A DNA stretch of 64,000 nucleotides from Candidatus Aalborgicola danicus (GTDB taxonomy: Bacteria; Pseudomonadota; Gammaproteobacteria; Burkholderiales; Burkholderiaceae_C), in the NCBI GenBank assembly GCA_016703945.1, contig JADJBC010000051.1, forward strand, positions 124,001-188,000, written 5' to 3'. How positions within the stretch are numbered: the first letter of the stretch is position 1; every line of letters begins with the position of its first letter. The position numbers and the translations under genes are program-made. This document shows, piece by piece, positions 24,879 through 33,580 of this stretch. Below the pieces are notes generated by a model, which saw only the letters and a program-made list of their open reading frames with translations, had not been told where the DNA came from and searched no databases.

Positions 24879-25488
24879 TTTTTTCGAACACGGCCGCCAA
24901 AGGCCGATAGTCCCGCCCCATGGCGGCATGGATTCCACCAATGTAGATGCGCCGCCCGCGGCCCAGCATGGGGCTGAAGTCCAGCGGCGGCAGGCCCGCC
25001 TGTAAGGCCATCAACAAAGCCAGCAAACGCGCCAAACGCCCATTACCTTCGCGAAATGGATGCACCAGGATCAGCTCCGCATGGACTTCCGCCAAGGCAC
25101 ACGCCAGTGCAGCGTCATCCGCAAGGCGGCACGGTGTGTATTTTTTGAGCGCTCCCCGCTCCAGTTCTGCCATCAGCCCCTGAATGAGGCGGGCGTGCGC
25201 AAACTGAAAACCACCTTTGCCGATATCCACCGACCGGTATTCACCCGCCCATGGGTAGATGGGGCCGAGCCACAAGGCGTGCAGTTCGCAAATGTCCTGG
25301 GCCGTAAACCGATGTTCGGTATCAAACCGGTCCAGCGCCATGTCTTGCGCAATTTCCAACGCCTGCGATTCCGCCAGATTCATGTCGCGCACACGGGTGA
25401 TGCCGAGCAGATTGCGCAGCACGCGCCCGCGGGAGCCGGGTTCGAACTCCACCTCTACACCAGTAGCCCGATAGCGGTTTGTGCTCAT
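24835..25488 (-). CDS. Fic-domain AMP-transferase-like toxin
   Basis: A 217-residue Fic protein. The catalytic motif HPFREGNGRLAR (residues 143-154) is complete, with the catalytic His, the acidic metal ligand and both anion-binding residues, so AMPylation activity is expected. The flap (YRSVDIGKGGFQFAHA) that positions the target is also present. There is no inhibitory (S/T)xxxE(G/N) helix inside the protein, so it needs an inhibitor in trans; the convergent small gene at 24675-24878 carries that motif. The start overlaps the stop of a truncated AlbA_2 gene by 4 bases. Confidence 0.93.
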   Translation of the reverse strand: MSTNRYRATGVEVEFEPGSRGRVLRNLLGITRVRDMNLAESQALEIAQDMALDRFDTEHRFTAQDICELHALWLGPIYPWAGEYRSVDIGKGGFQFAHARLIQGLMAELERGALKKYTPCRLADDAALACALAEVHAELILVHPFREGNGRLARLLALLMALQAGLPPLDFSPMLGRGRRIYIGGIHAAMGRDYRPLAAVFEKIIARSKQRVAANTR

Positions 25489-25886
25489 GCGACCAACGGC
25501 TCCTCTCGAATTGTCCGCGCTCTGGCGACTGCCACCGGGCGCTGCAGCCGCGACGCACGCGGCACACTCACCACCACAAACTGGCGGCCCTCGTCTTCCA
25601 CCGTGCGCACATCGTCATCGCGCAGCAGGTTGGTGCTGACCTTGTGCCGGTCATTCAACTGGCCCCACAGCACGGTGCGCAGCTGCGCGGCATCGGGCAC
25701 GCCCTCCCACACTAGGCCGGTGGACTTTTCGGCCACGCCCAACACAATAGTGCCGCCCTGGGTATTGGCCATGGCGGAATAGGACTCCCAAAAACTGCCC
25801 GGCATGCCACCGCGCGCCGACTTGAATTCGGTGTCGATGCCTTCGGTGCTGGATTGGAGGGCGGAGAAGAGGTCGAGTTGGCGCAT
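25485..25886 (-). CDS. AlbA_2-domain protein, C-terminally truncated
   Basis: A 133-residue protein consisting only of an N-terminal AlbA_2 (Schlafen-like) domain: GIDTEFKSARGGMPGSFWES, then ANTQGGTIVLGVAEKS, and FVVVSVPRASRLQRPV. Normal relatives continue for 300 or more residues into a GHKL ATPase and winged-helix part; here the frame runs into an unrelated tail (ARARTIREEPLVA) and stops, overlapping the fic start by 4 bases. The first ~175 bases are repeated at 27574-27749. It may be a remnant or a small coupled protein. Confidence 0.7.
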   Translation of the reverse strand: MRQLDLFSALQSSTEGIDTEFKSARGGMPGSFWESYSAMANTQGGTIVLGVAEKSTGLVWEGVPDAAQLRTVLWGQLNDRHKVSTNLLRDDDVRTVEDEGRQFVVVSVPRASRLQRPVAVARARTIREEPLVA

Positions 25887-25888
25887 GG
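25714..25888 (-). repeat. Direct repeat A, copy 1 (5' end of AlbA_2 gene)
   Basis: About 175 bp closely matching 27574-27749, with scattered substitutions. Both copies encode the same AlbA_2 N terminus and lie on either side of the 485-codon AlbA_2/ATPase gene. Confidence 0.9.
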
Positions 25889-25900
25889 CAACTCACAAAA

Positions 25901-26038
25901 TTAAACAATGACGTGCGGCAACAGCGCACGCGGGAAGACCAGCGCCTTGCCGACCCAGTTGGATCTATCGACGATGTGCAGACCGTCGGGGTCGCCGTCG
26001 GTAACAAAAATGCGGAGGGAGAAAGGGGTTGTATTCAT
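25901..26038 (-). pseudogene. N-terminal remnant of a GIY-YIG nuclease-family gene
   Basis: A 45-codon frame, MNTTPFSLRIFVTDGDPDGL then DRSNWVGKALVFPRALLPHV, which matches my recollection of the conserved N terminus of bacterial GIY-YIG nuclease-family proteins that carry a DUF4357 region. It ends abruptly in IV-stop, before the GIY-YIG core. It lies between two AlbA_2 genes, with 10 bases to the upstream gene. I regard it as a truncated gene. Confidence 0.55.
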
Positions 26039-26048
26039 AGCGTGCAAC

Positions 26049-27506
26049 TCAAACCCAATACGGCACATATTCGGCAAACTTCTTCCCGCTACCAACATCC
26101 TTGCGTTTGATGCGCCCTGCATCGACCGCATCGCTGATCAAGTTGGTGATTTGGTTGCGGTGTTTGTCGTGCAACTTGAACCGCTCTCGCAGCGTCGTGT
26201 TCGTCAACGGCTGGCTAGAGAGGTACTGCAACACCGCATGCTGATAACACGCCTCAATGCGCTCTTGAACCGCCATGTCTGCAAACTTTCTAGGGGCACC
26301 AATGGTCACGCGAAAAGCGTTTTCATGTGGGGTGAGCAACAAGGGGGGCAATCCAAACAACTCAATGGCGCTGATAACCTTTTGAAAACCGGTACCCCGC
26401 TCCTCACAAATACGAAATCTGCGAAATGATGACGCCAGCTTTTCATTGCGCGACTCAGGCGTCGTACCAATCAAACGGTCTGGCTTCTTGCTGGGCAATA
26501 GTGTGCCGGGGTTGGTTATCTCGATGCGGTCATCGTAGATTTCAACCATGGGTCCTGCACCGCTGACCGAAAAATCCTGGTGAATCAGTGCATTGGCAAT
26601 CAGCTCGCGCAATGCAATCTCGGGGTACAGCGACACTTCTGTCCGCAGGGACTGCTGAATTACCTCTGAGTGCGGCAACACGCGTTTCAAATGCGTAACC
26701 AGCCCCTCAAAACCCACCGCATAGCCGCGCTGCCCCGGCAACTCATCAATGGTGTTGACCTTGTTAGTGCCCCGGTAACGAATGAGCCGAATGCCCTTGC
26801 GATCCAACGGCGGGAAGTCGCCCAGCTTGCGTGCCGCAGCAATCGCACCAAAGTTCGTCACGTAGAAGCCGCGCCCTTCAGGCAGGATCATGTTTTCGTC
26901 GACAAGCCAACGGGCAAGGTCTTGCTCATCCTCTGGCAGTGGGCGCTGCAACAGCTTAGCAATGGCCTCCAAGTCCAGCATGCGCTGCACATCGGCCAGG
27001 GACACCAAAGGCGAAGCGCGCAAGTCTTCCCACCGGGGCGGCGAGCTGTGCAGCATCAGTGCGCCAACTTCTTGGCGCGAAGCTTTGCGCGTGGTGCCGC
27101 CAGAGCGAATCCACGTCTCTTCAATCGACTTGCCCCTGCGGTGCACCGGCTTGACAGACTGCTCTGGCACACGCACCAGCAGAACATTGCTGCCACCAAA
27201 CTCGACGGCTGCGTGGTCCAGCGCCAAGGGTGGCTCCACCGCGTCCCGCCCCAAATTGGTCAAGGTACCAACCACTGTAGCCACCTCTTCGGCCGTGATG
27301 CCATGCGCAGCGCCATCATCGTCCACCCCAAACACCAGCGTGCCACCGCCGGGGTGGTTGGCAAAGGCCATCAAGTGCTCGGCCAGCCGTGCGCTGTTTT
27401 CTGACAGGCGGGCCTTCCAGTCGATTTCGTTGATCTCGTGCGGCACCGGTGCCAGGCTTTCAGCCAAGCCCCGCAGCGCCTCAGGAATCCAGTGTTTTGC
27501 AGCCAT
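26049..27506 (-). CDS. AlbA_2/Schlafen-type protein with GHKL ATPase domain
   Basis: A 485-residue protein of the COG2865 type. An N-terminal AlbA_2 nucleic-acid-binding domain (about residues 25-150; ENSARLAEHLMAFANHPGG then TLVFGVDDDGAAHG) is followed by a GHKL-like ATPase segment (about 290-400; ALRELIANALIHQDFSV as N box and SGAGPMVEIYDDRIEITNPG), then a C-terminal winged helix (TNTTLRERFKLHDKHRNQIT). Such proteins are frequent in defence islands and toxin-antitoxin clusters; most are uncharacterised. It is full length and flanked by two copies of a 175-bp repeat taken from another AlbA_2 gene. Confidence 0.85.
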   Translation of the reverse strand: MAAKHWIPEALRGLAESLAPVPHEINEIDWKARLSENSARLAEHLMAFANHPGGGTLVFGVDDDGAAHGITAEEVATVVGTLTNLGRDAVEPPLALDHAAVEFGGSNVLLVRVPEQSVKPVHRRGKSIEETWIRSGGTTRKASRQEVGALMLHSSPPRWEDLRASPLVSLADVQRMLDLEAIAKLLQRPLPEDEQDLARWLVDENMILPEGRGFYVTNFGAIAAARKLGDFPPLDRKGIRLIRYRGTNKVNTIDELPGQRGYAVGFEGLVTHLKRVLPHSEVIQQSLRTEVSLYPEIALRELIANALIHQDFSVSGAGPMVEIYDDRIEITNPGTLLPSKKPDRLIGTTPESRNEKLASSFRRFRICEERGTGFQKVISAIELFGLPPLLLTPHENAFRVTIGAPRKFADMAVQERIEACYQHAVLQYLSSQPLTNTTLRERFKLHDKHRNQITNLISDAVDAGRIKRKDVGSGKKFAEYVPYWV

Positions 27507-27573
27507 GTGAAAGCAAGTGGTTGATTTGTATGGGTTTTTTACGGTTTTCCGGATTCACGTGTGATAAGCATGA

Positions 27574-27749
27574 AGGCCGGTGGGCTTTTCGGCCACGCCC
27601 AACACAATGGTGCCGCCCTGGGTGTTGGCCATGGCGGAATAGGACTCCCAGAAACTGCCGGGGCATGCCGCCGCGCGCCGACTTGAATTCGGTGTCGATG
27701 CCCTCGGTGCTGGACTGCAGGGCGGAGAAGAGGGCAAGCTGGCGCATGG
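27574..27749 (-). pseudogene. Truncated duplicate of the AlbA_2 gene 5' end (direct repeat A, copy 2)
   Basis: Encodes the same N terminus as the gene at 25485-25886 (LFSALQSSTEGIDTEFKSARGG), but a single extra G near 27660 shifts the frame. Similarity ends near 27574, where the sequence runs into unrelated bases before the 485-codon gene. It forms a direct repeat with 25714-25888. No function expected. Confidence 0.85.
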
Positions 27750-27820
27750 GGATCAAGATGTCCTATTGAATTGAGATGAACTGATGCGATCTTCCATTTT
27801 GTCGCTCCTTGTATCAAATG

Positions 27821-27870
27821 CTCGTTTAGCCCCCGTGAAATATCCGCAAGCAGCTATGCTTTAAATAGCA
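27821..27870 (+). repeat. Dispersed ~50-bp repeat, copy 7
   Basis: TAGCCCCCGTGAAATATCCG followed by CAAGCAGCTATGCTTTAAAT and AGCA, 13 bases from the stop codon of the DUF262-HNH gene. The 375-base gap 27507-27882 holds this repeat and the truncated AlbA_2 copy only. Confidence 0.8.
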
Positions 27871-27882
27871 CCCCTCCCGCAA

Positions 27883-29214
27883 TTACCGTGCAACCCGCCG
27901 CGCCTTGACGCGGTTTCCCTTAGCCGAATTGCACGGCTGACAAACCAAAGCGGCATTTTCCAGTTCCGACCGCCCCCCGCGTGAATGAGGATCGACATGG
28001 TCAACACTGAAATTGCCCCACGATAGTTTGACGCCGCACTCCTTGCACTTCTTGTCGGCGGATGAACTCCAAAGCAGCCGCCGCTGTTCCGGTGTAAAGC
28101 CGCGCTGGCCGTCGCGCGATGCGAATACAGAACCAATAATTCCACGCAACAACTTTTCTCGCAGACGGCGTTGGCTAATGTCATCGGTCATTTGCGAAAC
28201 AGTCATCAGGTAGTCACGGTACGTCTCTTGACCCTCGGCTGCACCCTGAACTTTGCGCTGTTGCTCGCGTACCTTGTCCACTTCCACGCCAAACGCTTTC
28301 AACAAGTCCCACGCCATCGCATTGCGTTGCTTGTCGATCAGAATTGCACCTTCTGTTTGGAGCTTTCCCACCAAAACCACCAGCGAATAGAAATCGACAA
28401 TTTGCTTGAATCGCGTCGTCCCCAAATCGGGAAACATCTTTGCCACAAGGCTGATCGTTGTAAACGCGGCAGCAGTACTCTTCTTAAGCTGCGCAACCGG
28501 CATGGCTTTGGCTGCCATCACCCGATCCACAGCCGCCTTCTTGTTGAGCACATCGCCTTGATGCAGGCTCAAAATGATTTCTGCGCAAAACTCAACATGT
28601 TTCATGCGCGACTTTTGCGCGGCATTGAATACGCCCAAAGCGTCGAACTTAGGTTCAAGTTTGTTCGAAAGAGCAGTCGCCGCCTGCAAAAGATCAGAGC
28701 CCGAGTATTTGGCGTTGCGCTTTTCTTGCGGAGTGAGTGGCTTTCCAGTGGAGTTGATGCGAACGAATAACTCTACGATGTCGCCAAGGTCGCCATTGAC
28801 CTCGATCACAGGCACGCGGTAGCTTTGTAGGTGCGGTAGTACCAACGTCATGTGCGACTTGTTGCGCTTCAGCGTCGTTGAGCTGATCTGCTGCACCCCC
28901 TCCAAGCCAGCGACAGCGGCCTTGACGGCAAATGCACCTCGCATCGATCCCATGAAACGCAAAATACTCTCAAGCCGCTGCTTGCCGTCGATCACGTCAT
29001 AGCAAATGCGACCCGCCTCATGGCGTTGATAGAGAAAGATTGCCGGTATCGGGAACCCACGAAGCAAGCTCTCAATAAGTAGCTGCCGATCCCGATCGCG
29101 CCAAACCGATTTGCGCTGAAAAGTTGGCGACAGGTTGAGGTCGCCCTTGTCGTATCGATTCATCAGGTCGGCGATGGTCAATTGCTCGTGACGGATATGC
29201 AATTCATTGCTCAT
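27883..29214 (-). CDS. DUF262 and HNH-endonuclease domain protein (GmrSD-like)
   Basis: A 443-residue putative defence nuclease. The N-terminal DUF262 (ParB/GmrS-like NTPase) domain shows DLNLSPTFQRKSVWRDRDRQ, LIESLLRGFPIPAIFLYQ, the core motif YDVIDGKQRLESI and LFVRINSTGKPLTPQEKRNA. The C-terminal HNH nuclease (about residues 385-435) has paired zinc cysteines CKEC and CQPC around FSVDHVDPHSRGGRSELENA, with the catalytic His. Related GmrSD enzymes cut modified phage DNA. It starts 14 bases after hsdS, so it is probably transcribed with hsdR-hsdS and adds a second nuclease to the island. Intact. Confidence 0.88.
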   Translation of the reverse strand: MSNELHIRHEQLTIADLMNRYDKGDLNLSPTFQRKSVWRDRDRQLLIESLLRGFPIPAIFLYQRHEAGRICYDVIDGKQRLESILRFMGSMRGAFAVKAAVAGLEGVQQISSTTLKRNKSHMTLVLPHLQSYRVPVIEVNGDLGDIVELFVRINSTGKPLTPQEKRNAKYSGSDLLQAATALSNKLEPKFDALGVFNAAQKSRMKHVEFCAEIILSLHQGDVLNKKAAVDRVMAAKAMPVAQLKKSTAAAFTTISLVAKMFPDLGTTRFKQIVDFYSLVVLVGKLQTEGAILIDKQRNAMAWDLLKAFGVEVDKVREQQRKVQGAAEGQETYRDYLMTVSQMTDDISQRRLREKLLRGIIGSVFASRDGQRGFTPEQRRLLWSSSADKKCKECGVKLSWGNFSVDHVDPHSRGGRSELENAALVCQPCNSAKGNRVKARRVAR

Positions 29215-29228
29215 AATTTAGGCGGTTA

Positions 29229-30651
29229 TCAGACCGTAGATTTGGATTGGGGTGATGACGTGAACGCCTTTGCAAGCGTCGCCTGCCGCAACGCCTGCGC
29301 GCGCTGGAGGTTGGCATCGGCCGCGGATTCGACTTCGCGGATGATGGACAGATGGCGGTCGACTTCGGCGACGATTCGGGTTTGCTCTGCGAGCGGCGGC
29401 ACAGGTATGGGCAATGCGCGACACAGCTCAAGCGTGAGATTTGCTTGCCCGGCGGTGGTCTTGCCACGCCGAATAGCCCAACGCATGATGTCGTCACACA
29501 TCAAGGTGACCGCGATGAAATCTGGAGCCGATTGGCTTGATGGGTCGAATGCGCGCGATGGCTTGATTAATGTTGGCTTCTTCGACATGTACAGGAACCA
29601 CGGACACTTGCCCAAGCGGCGGTCCAACGATATTGATTAGTACATCGCCTGGGAAGACCTGCGAGCGGGCCAATTCATCTTTGTGCGTAGCGCGGCTCAC
29701 ATAAGCTGGCTTGTGGGTGTGGTTCAGTGAACCATCGAAAGTCAGGTTGTAGATCTTGAGGAATTGCACATCCCCGGAACCATCAAAAAGTTTCGTTGCA
29801 GCGGGAGTCGTCCCCTTGGTGATGAAGTCGGACAACTGATCGATGGACGCCCATTTCCAACCAGCTGGCAAAGGCGAAAGGTCTTTTGTCTCTGCAGGCA
29901 AAGGCTCAACGTACCGCCCGCGTGCTGACCACTGATCGGGGCGAGCGAGTAGCACCCGCTGCAAAAGCTGCTCGCCGGTCTCGTAGGTGCGGCCTTCACG
30001 GCGGGCCAGGGAGGCTTCGGTTTCTACGAGGCGGCCTTCGACGGCGGCTTTGAGGACGGAGGCTTTGTAGCGTTTGAGGTTGGCTTTGACGCGCTGAAGG
30101 TTGGCGACGGCTTCGTCGAGACGGGAGAACTGTTTTTCGAGTTCGGCGACGATTTCGCGCTGCTCTTGCAACGGTGCCAACGGAATAGGCAACTGCCGCA
30201 GCCTCTCCAACCGGATGCCTTTGACTGTGGTGCCGGAGCCGATCGACTCCAAGAACGTGGCAATAGAAAGCAGCCAGTATTCAAGGTAAGACTTGTCCAA
30301 GTCAGGACCTACAACCAAGGCTTTCAAGTCTTGATTGATCGCCGTAGAAAACGGAACCCGGACGACTTTGCCGAGACCAACGCGAGAGGCCATGATGACC
30401 GTCTCAGGCGGAATGATGTTGGTCGCAGACTCCTTTACGGCCTGTTGGGTAATGTGCTCCTGCGCATCTGTGGGCCGACGCCCGCGCATGTCTTTGACTG
30501 TCAGCCATGGAATGTCGCCGCCCCAAAAGCTAGGGTTATCTCTCGATGGCGTACCACCACCAATGATTGCGGTTAGCGACTCGCCAAGAGTGGATAGCCT
30601 CCAATGTGAAGGTATTGCGCTGTACTTGGCAGCCAGTGTTTCGATGTTCAT
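29229..30651 (-). pseudogene. hsdS: Type I restriction specificity subunit HsdS, one frameshift
   Basis: DNA-recognition subunit. The first frame (from 30651) has one target-recognition domain (IPSHWRLSTLGESLTAIIGG), a conserved dimer helix (PLAPLQEQREIVAELEKQFS and ANLQRVKANLKRYKASVLKAA) and a second recognition domain starting LPAGWKWASIDQLSDFI. Near 29528-29537 one surplus base shifts the frame; the second frame carries the C-terminal helix (PVPPLAEQTRIVAEVDRHLS to the stop at 29229). Removing one base gives 473 residues, the normal two-domain length. It starts 3 bases after hsdR. A frameshift here would abolish specificity unless it is a sequencing error. Confidence 0.88.
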
Positions 30652-30654
30652 TAC

Positions 30655-33453
30655 TTACGCGGCCAATGCTTCGTTCAGTTCCTCAATCACCTTGGGCAGT
30701 TCCGCGCCAAAGAGTTGGTGCACCTTGCCCAGGCCGCCTTGGGCGTTGAAGGGGGCGTATTCAAAGTCGTCTATTTCAATGCCGAGGTTGGCGGCGATGT
30801 GGTCGCGGATCATTTCTAGCCAGTGTTGTTGTTCTGGGGTGAACGGGTTGGTGTCTGTCTGATGGTGCTGGGCCAGCCAGGCTTTGAAGTTGGCCTGCAC
30901 GCGCTCGGGGTAGGGCACCAGCTCGTTGGTCTGCTGCATGGCAAAGCGCACCAGGCTGACCAGGTCGGTGAGCAGGCGGCGCTGCGTGGCGCCTTTGACC
31001 TTGTCTTTGCGCAGCGTGGCGTAGGCCTGCCACAGGGCGCCTTCGTCAATGTTCAGCGGCGGGGCGTGCAGGGCTTCTGCCAGTGCTTTCACATCCTCAA
31101 ACTTGAGCGGGGCCCGCGTGGGCCTGCTGTACAAGATTTGCAAGGCGGTGATTTCGTCTTTGTGCTGGGTGATGAAGTCTTCAAAGCTTTGTACGAGTGC
31201 GGTGGCGCGGTCGCTGCCTTCGCTAAAACCGGCGTGCAGCAGGCTGTCTTGGGTAACCACGTCGATCACCAAGTCTGCCTTTTGCTTCATTTTTAATAGC
31301 TGCTCACGCAATGCGGGTGAGGCAAAGGGCTTGGTTGCGTCTCGAAGGCGCTGGCCTGCCTCATGCGGCGACATGTCTTGGGTGGCGTCGATGGCGAGCG
31401 CGTCCACAATGCCGCGTGCCAGGTCGCGCAGGGTTTTGCCGCCACTGAGCTCCACCACCTTGGCGCGGTCGGCATCGCTGGCGTCTTTGTCCAGCCGGGC
31501 CAATCTGGCGGCGATGCTGCTCAGCACGTCGTCTTCCACGTTGCCCAGGCTCACGGCTTGCAGCAGTTTGTCCAGGGGCACGCTCTTTTTGGTGTCCATG
31601 GGGCGGCTGTCGGTTTTGTCGCGCTCGCACACACCCACGCAATCGACGATGACGAAGTGGTCTTTTTTGATGTGTTCGCCGGGGTTCACCGCAGCTAGGT
31701 CGGTGGGGTTGCACACGCGCACGCCACGGCCTTTCATCTGCTCGAAGAAGCTGCGGCTTTTCACGCTGCGCATGAAGACGACGATTTCCACGGGCTTGAT
31801 GTCGGTGCCGGTGGCGATCATGTCCACCGTGACCGCCACGCGGGGGTAGTAGCCGGTGCGGAAGTCTTTGATGAGCTGCTCGGGGCTGGTGCCGCCGCCC
31901 TGGGCGCTGCGGTAGGTGATCTTTTGCGCAAACTCGTTGCCGCAGCCAAACTCTTCGCGCAATATCTCCACAATCTTTTCGGCGTGGTTGTCGTCTTTGG
32001 CAAAGATGAGGGTCTTGGGCAGCTCGGTGCGGGCGGGGAACATGTCGGCCTGCCAGCGGTCGCGCAGGGTGCGGACCACGGTGCGGATTTGGTCGGGCGT
32101 TTGCACGGCGCGGTCCAGCTCTTCGGGCTGGTATTCAAAGTCGTCGTCCAGCTGCCAGGCAGTCTTGCGGCGGGTGGCTTTGTCTTGCGTTTCCAGCCAG
32201 AAGCCTTTGTCCACCTTGGCGCCCTGCTCGCTCACCTCGGTCTTGATGCGGTAGACGTCGTAGTTGACGTTCACGCCATCGGCCACGGCCTGGGCGTGGC
32301 CGTATTCCATGACCAGGTTTTGGTTGAAGAAGCCAAATGTCTGTTTGTTGGGCGTGGCGGTCAGGCCAATGAGGTACGCGTCAAAGTACTCCAGCACCTG
32401 GCGCCACAGGTTGTAGATGCTGCGGTGGGCCTCGTCGGTAACCACAATGTCAAAGCTCTCGATGGGGATGGCCGGGTTGTAGCCAATGGGCTCGGGGTCT
32501 TTGAACAGGCCCTCAATACGCTCTGTGCTTTCTTCGTCCACCTCTGGCGCCAGCTCGCGCCCCTTGAGCATGCTGAACATGCGCTGGATGGTGCAGATGA
32601 CCACGCGGGCGGATGTGTCGAGCTGGTTGCCCTGCAGGTGCTGGACGATGTATTCCTCGCCAAACTTGTAGTTGTTGTAGGGCGAAGCGTAGGCGTCAAA
32701 CTCTTTCTTGGTCTGGCGGGCCAGGTTGCCCCGGTCCACCAAGAAGAGCACGCGGCGCGCTCCGCCAAACTTGATGAGGCGGTAGATGAAGCCGATACTG
32801 GTGAACGTCTTGCCGCTGCCGGTCGCCATCTGGATCAGGGCCTTGGGTTTGTTGGCGGCGAGGGACTTTTCCAGATTGGTGATGGCGCTGATTTGGGCGG
32901 GCCACAAGGCGTAGTGCGCGCCGCCGCTGCCCCATTCGGTGACCAGCTGGGGCATGGAGCGCATGCGGGCCAGGAAGGTGCCGGGGGCTTCTTGTGCGGT
33001 GCAGCCGTTTGCTGAAGAACTGAAAGAACTTGGCAAGTAGGCCAGCCACTGCACCAGCAGCTCGGGGCGAAAGAAGGCGAACACGGCTCTGGCGCGCGGC
33101 TCGGGGTCCAGGTCATTGGTGAAGTGGGTCTCGATGCCGGTGCTTTCCCACACAAACGGCAGCGGGCGGCGCCAGGCGGGCAAGGTGGTGGGCAGGCCCT
33201 GGGCGTAGCGGCCGCTTTGCAGCTCCACGCCGGTTAGCGTGGCGCCTTGTTTTTTTGCCTCGATCACGCCGCAAGCCTTGCCGTTCACGTAGAGCAGGTA
33301 GTCGGCAAAGCCAAAGCCGGAGTTGAGGGGGAATTCGCGGATGGCCACGCCGGTAGCGGCGTGGATGTTGGCGCTTGAGACATTGCAGACGTGCCACCCG
33401 GCTTGCACAAGCAGTGCGTCAATGCTGACTCTGGCTTTTTGCTCTGGCGACAT
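30655..33453 (-). CDS. hsdR: Type I restriction endonuclease subunit HsdR
   Basis: A 932-residue motor and nuclease subunit. The N-terminal PD-(D/E)xK nuclease is visible (GFADYLLYVNGKACGVIEAKKQ). The superfamily 2 helicase core follows, with motif I MATGSGKT, motif II DEAH in VVTDEAHRSIYNL, motif III LTATPNK and motif VI-like SFFEQMKGRGVR. The C-terminal part resembles the EcoKI/EcoAI-type helical domain. It starts a leftward operon hsdR-hsdS-DUF262/HNH. The matching hsdM lies about 9 kb away past the inserted toxin-antitoxin genes. The gene is intact. Confidence 0.95.
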   Translation of the reverse strand: MSPEQKARVSIDALLVQAGWHVCNVSSANIHAATGVAIREFPLNSGFGFADYLLYVNGKACGVIEAKKQGATLTGVELQSGRYAQGLPTTLPAWRRPLPFVWESTGIETHFTNDLDPEPRARAVFAFFRPELLVQWLAYLPSSFSSSANGCTAQEAPGTFLARMRSMPQLVTEWGSGGAHYALWPAQISAITNLEKSLAANKPKALIQMATGSGKTFTSIGFIYRLIKFGGARRVLFLVDRGNLARQTKKEFDAYASPYNNYKFGEEYIVQHLQGNQLDTSARVVICTIQRMFSMLKGRELAPEVDEESTERIEGLFKDPEPIGYNPAIPIESFDIVVTDEAHRSIYNLWRQVLEYFDAYLIGLTATPNKQTFGFFNQNLVMEYGHAQAVADGVNVNYDVYRIKTEVSEQGAKVDKGFWLETQDKATRRKTAWQLDDDFEYQPEELDRAVQTPDQIRTVVRTLRDRWQADMFPARTELPKTLIFAKDDNHAEKIVEILREEFGCGNEFAQKITYRSAQGGGTSPEQLIKDFRTGYYPRVAVTVDMIATGTDIKPVEIVVFMRSVKSRSFFEQMKGRGVRVCNPTDLAAVNPGEHIKKDHFVIVDCVGVCERDKTDSRPMDTKKSVPLDKLLQAVSLGNVEDDVLSSIAARLARLDKDASDADRAKVVELSGGKTLRDLARGIVDALAIDATQDMSPHEAGQRLRDATKPFASPALREQLLKMKQKADLVIDVVTQDSLLHAGFSEGSDRATALVQSFEDFITQHKDEITALQILYSRPTRAPLKFEDVKALAEALHAPPLNIDEGALWQAYATLRKDKVKGATQRRLLTDLVSLVRFAMQQTNELVPYPERVQANFKAWLAQHHQTDTNPFTPEQQHWLEMIRDHIAANLGIEIDDFEYAPFNAQGGLGKVHQLFGAELPKVIEELNEALAA

Positions 33454-33500
33454 GCCCCGTGTCCTCCAGTGCCTTGAATTCTAGGTTACAAGCGAAAAGT

Positions 33501-33550
33501 GCCTCAAGCCCACGTGGAATATGCGCAAGCAGCTTCTCTTTTTATAGCAA
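33501..33550 (+). repeat. Dispersed ~50-bp repeat, copy 8
   Basis: GCCTCAAGCCCACGTGGAAT followed by ATGCGCAAGCAGCTTCTCTT and TTTATAGCAA, between hsdR and the GGDEF gene. It lies about 50 bases from the hsdR start, at the edge of the restriction island. Confidence 0.8.
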
Positions 33551-33580
33551 AGACGGGGAAATCTGGGAGGGCGCAATAGA

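Noticed and set aside
31280..31335. Possible further dispersed-repeat copy inside hsdR (TAATAGCTGCTCACGCAATGCGGGTGAGGC)
   Set aside because: The encoded residues (ASPALREQLLKMKQ) also fit the normal HsdR sequence, and the TAGCCC end is poorly matched, so the resemblance may be chance.
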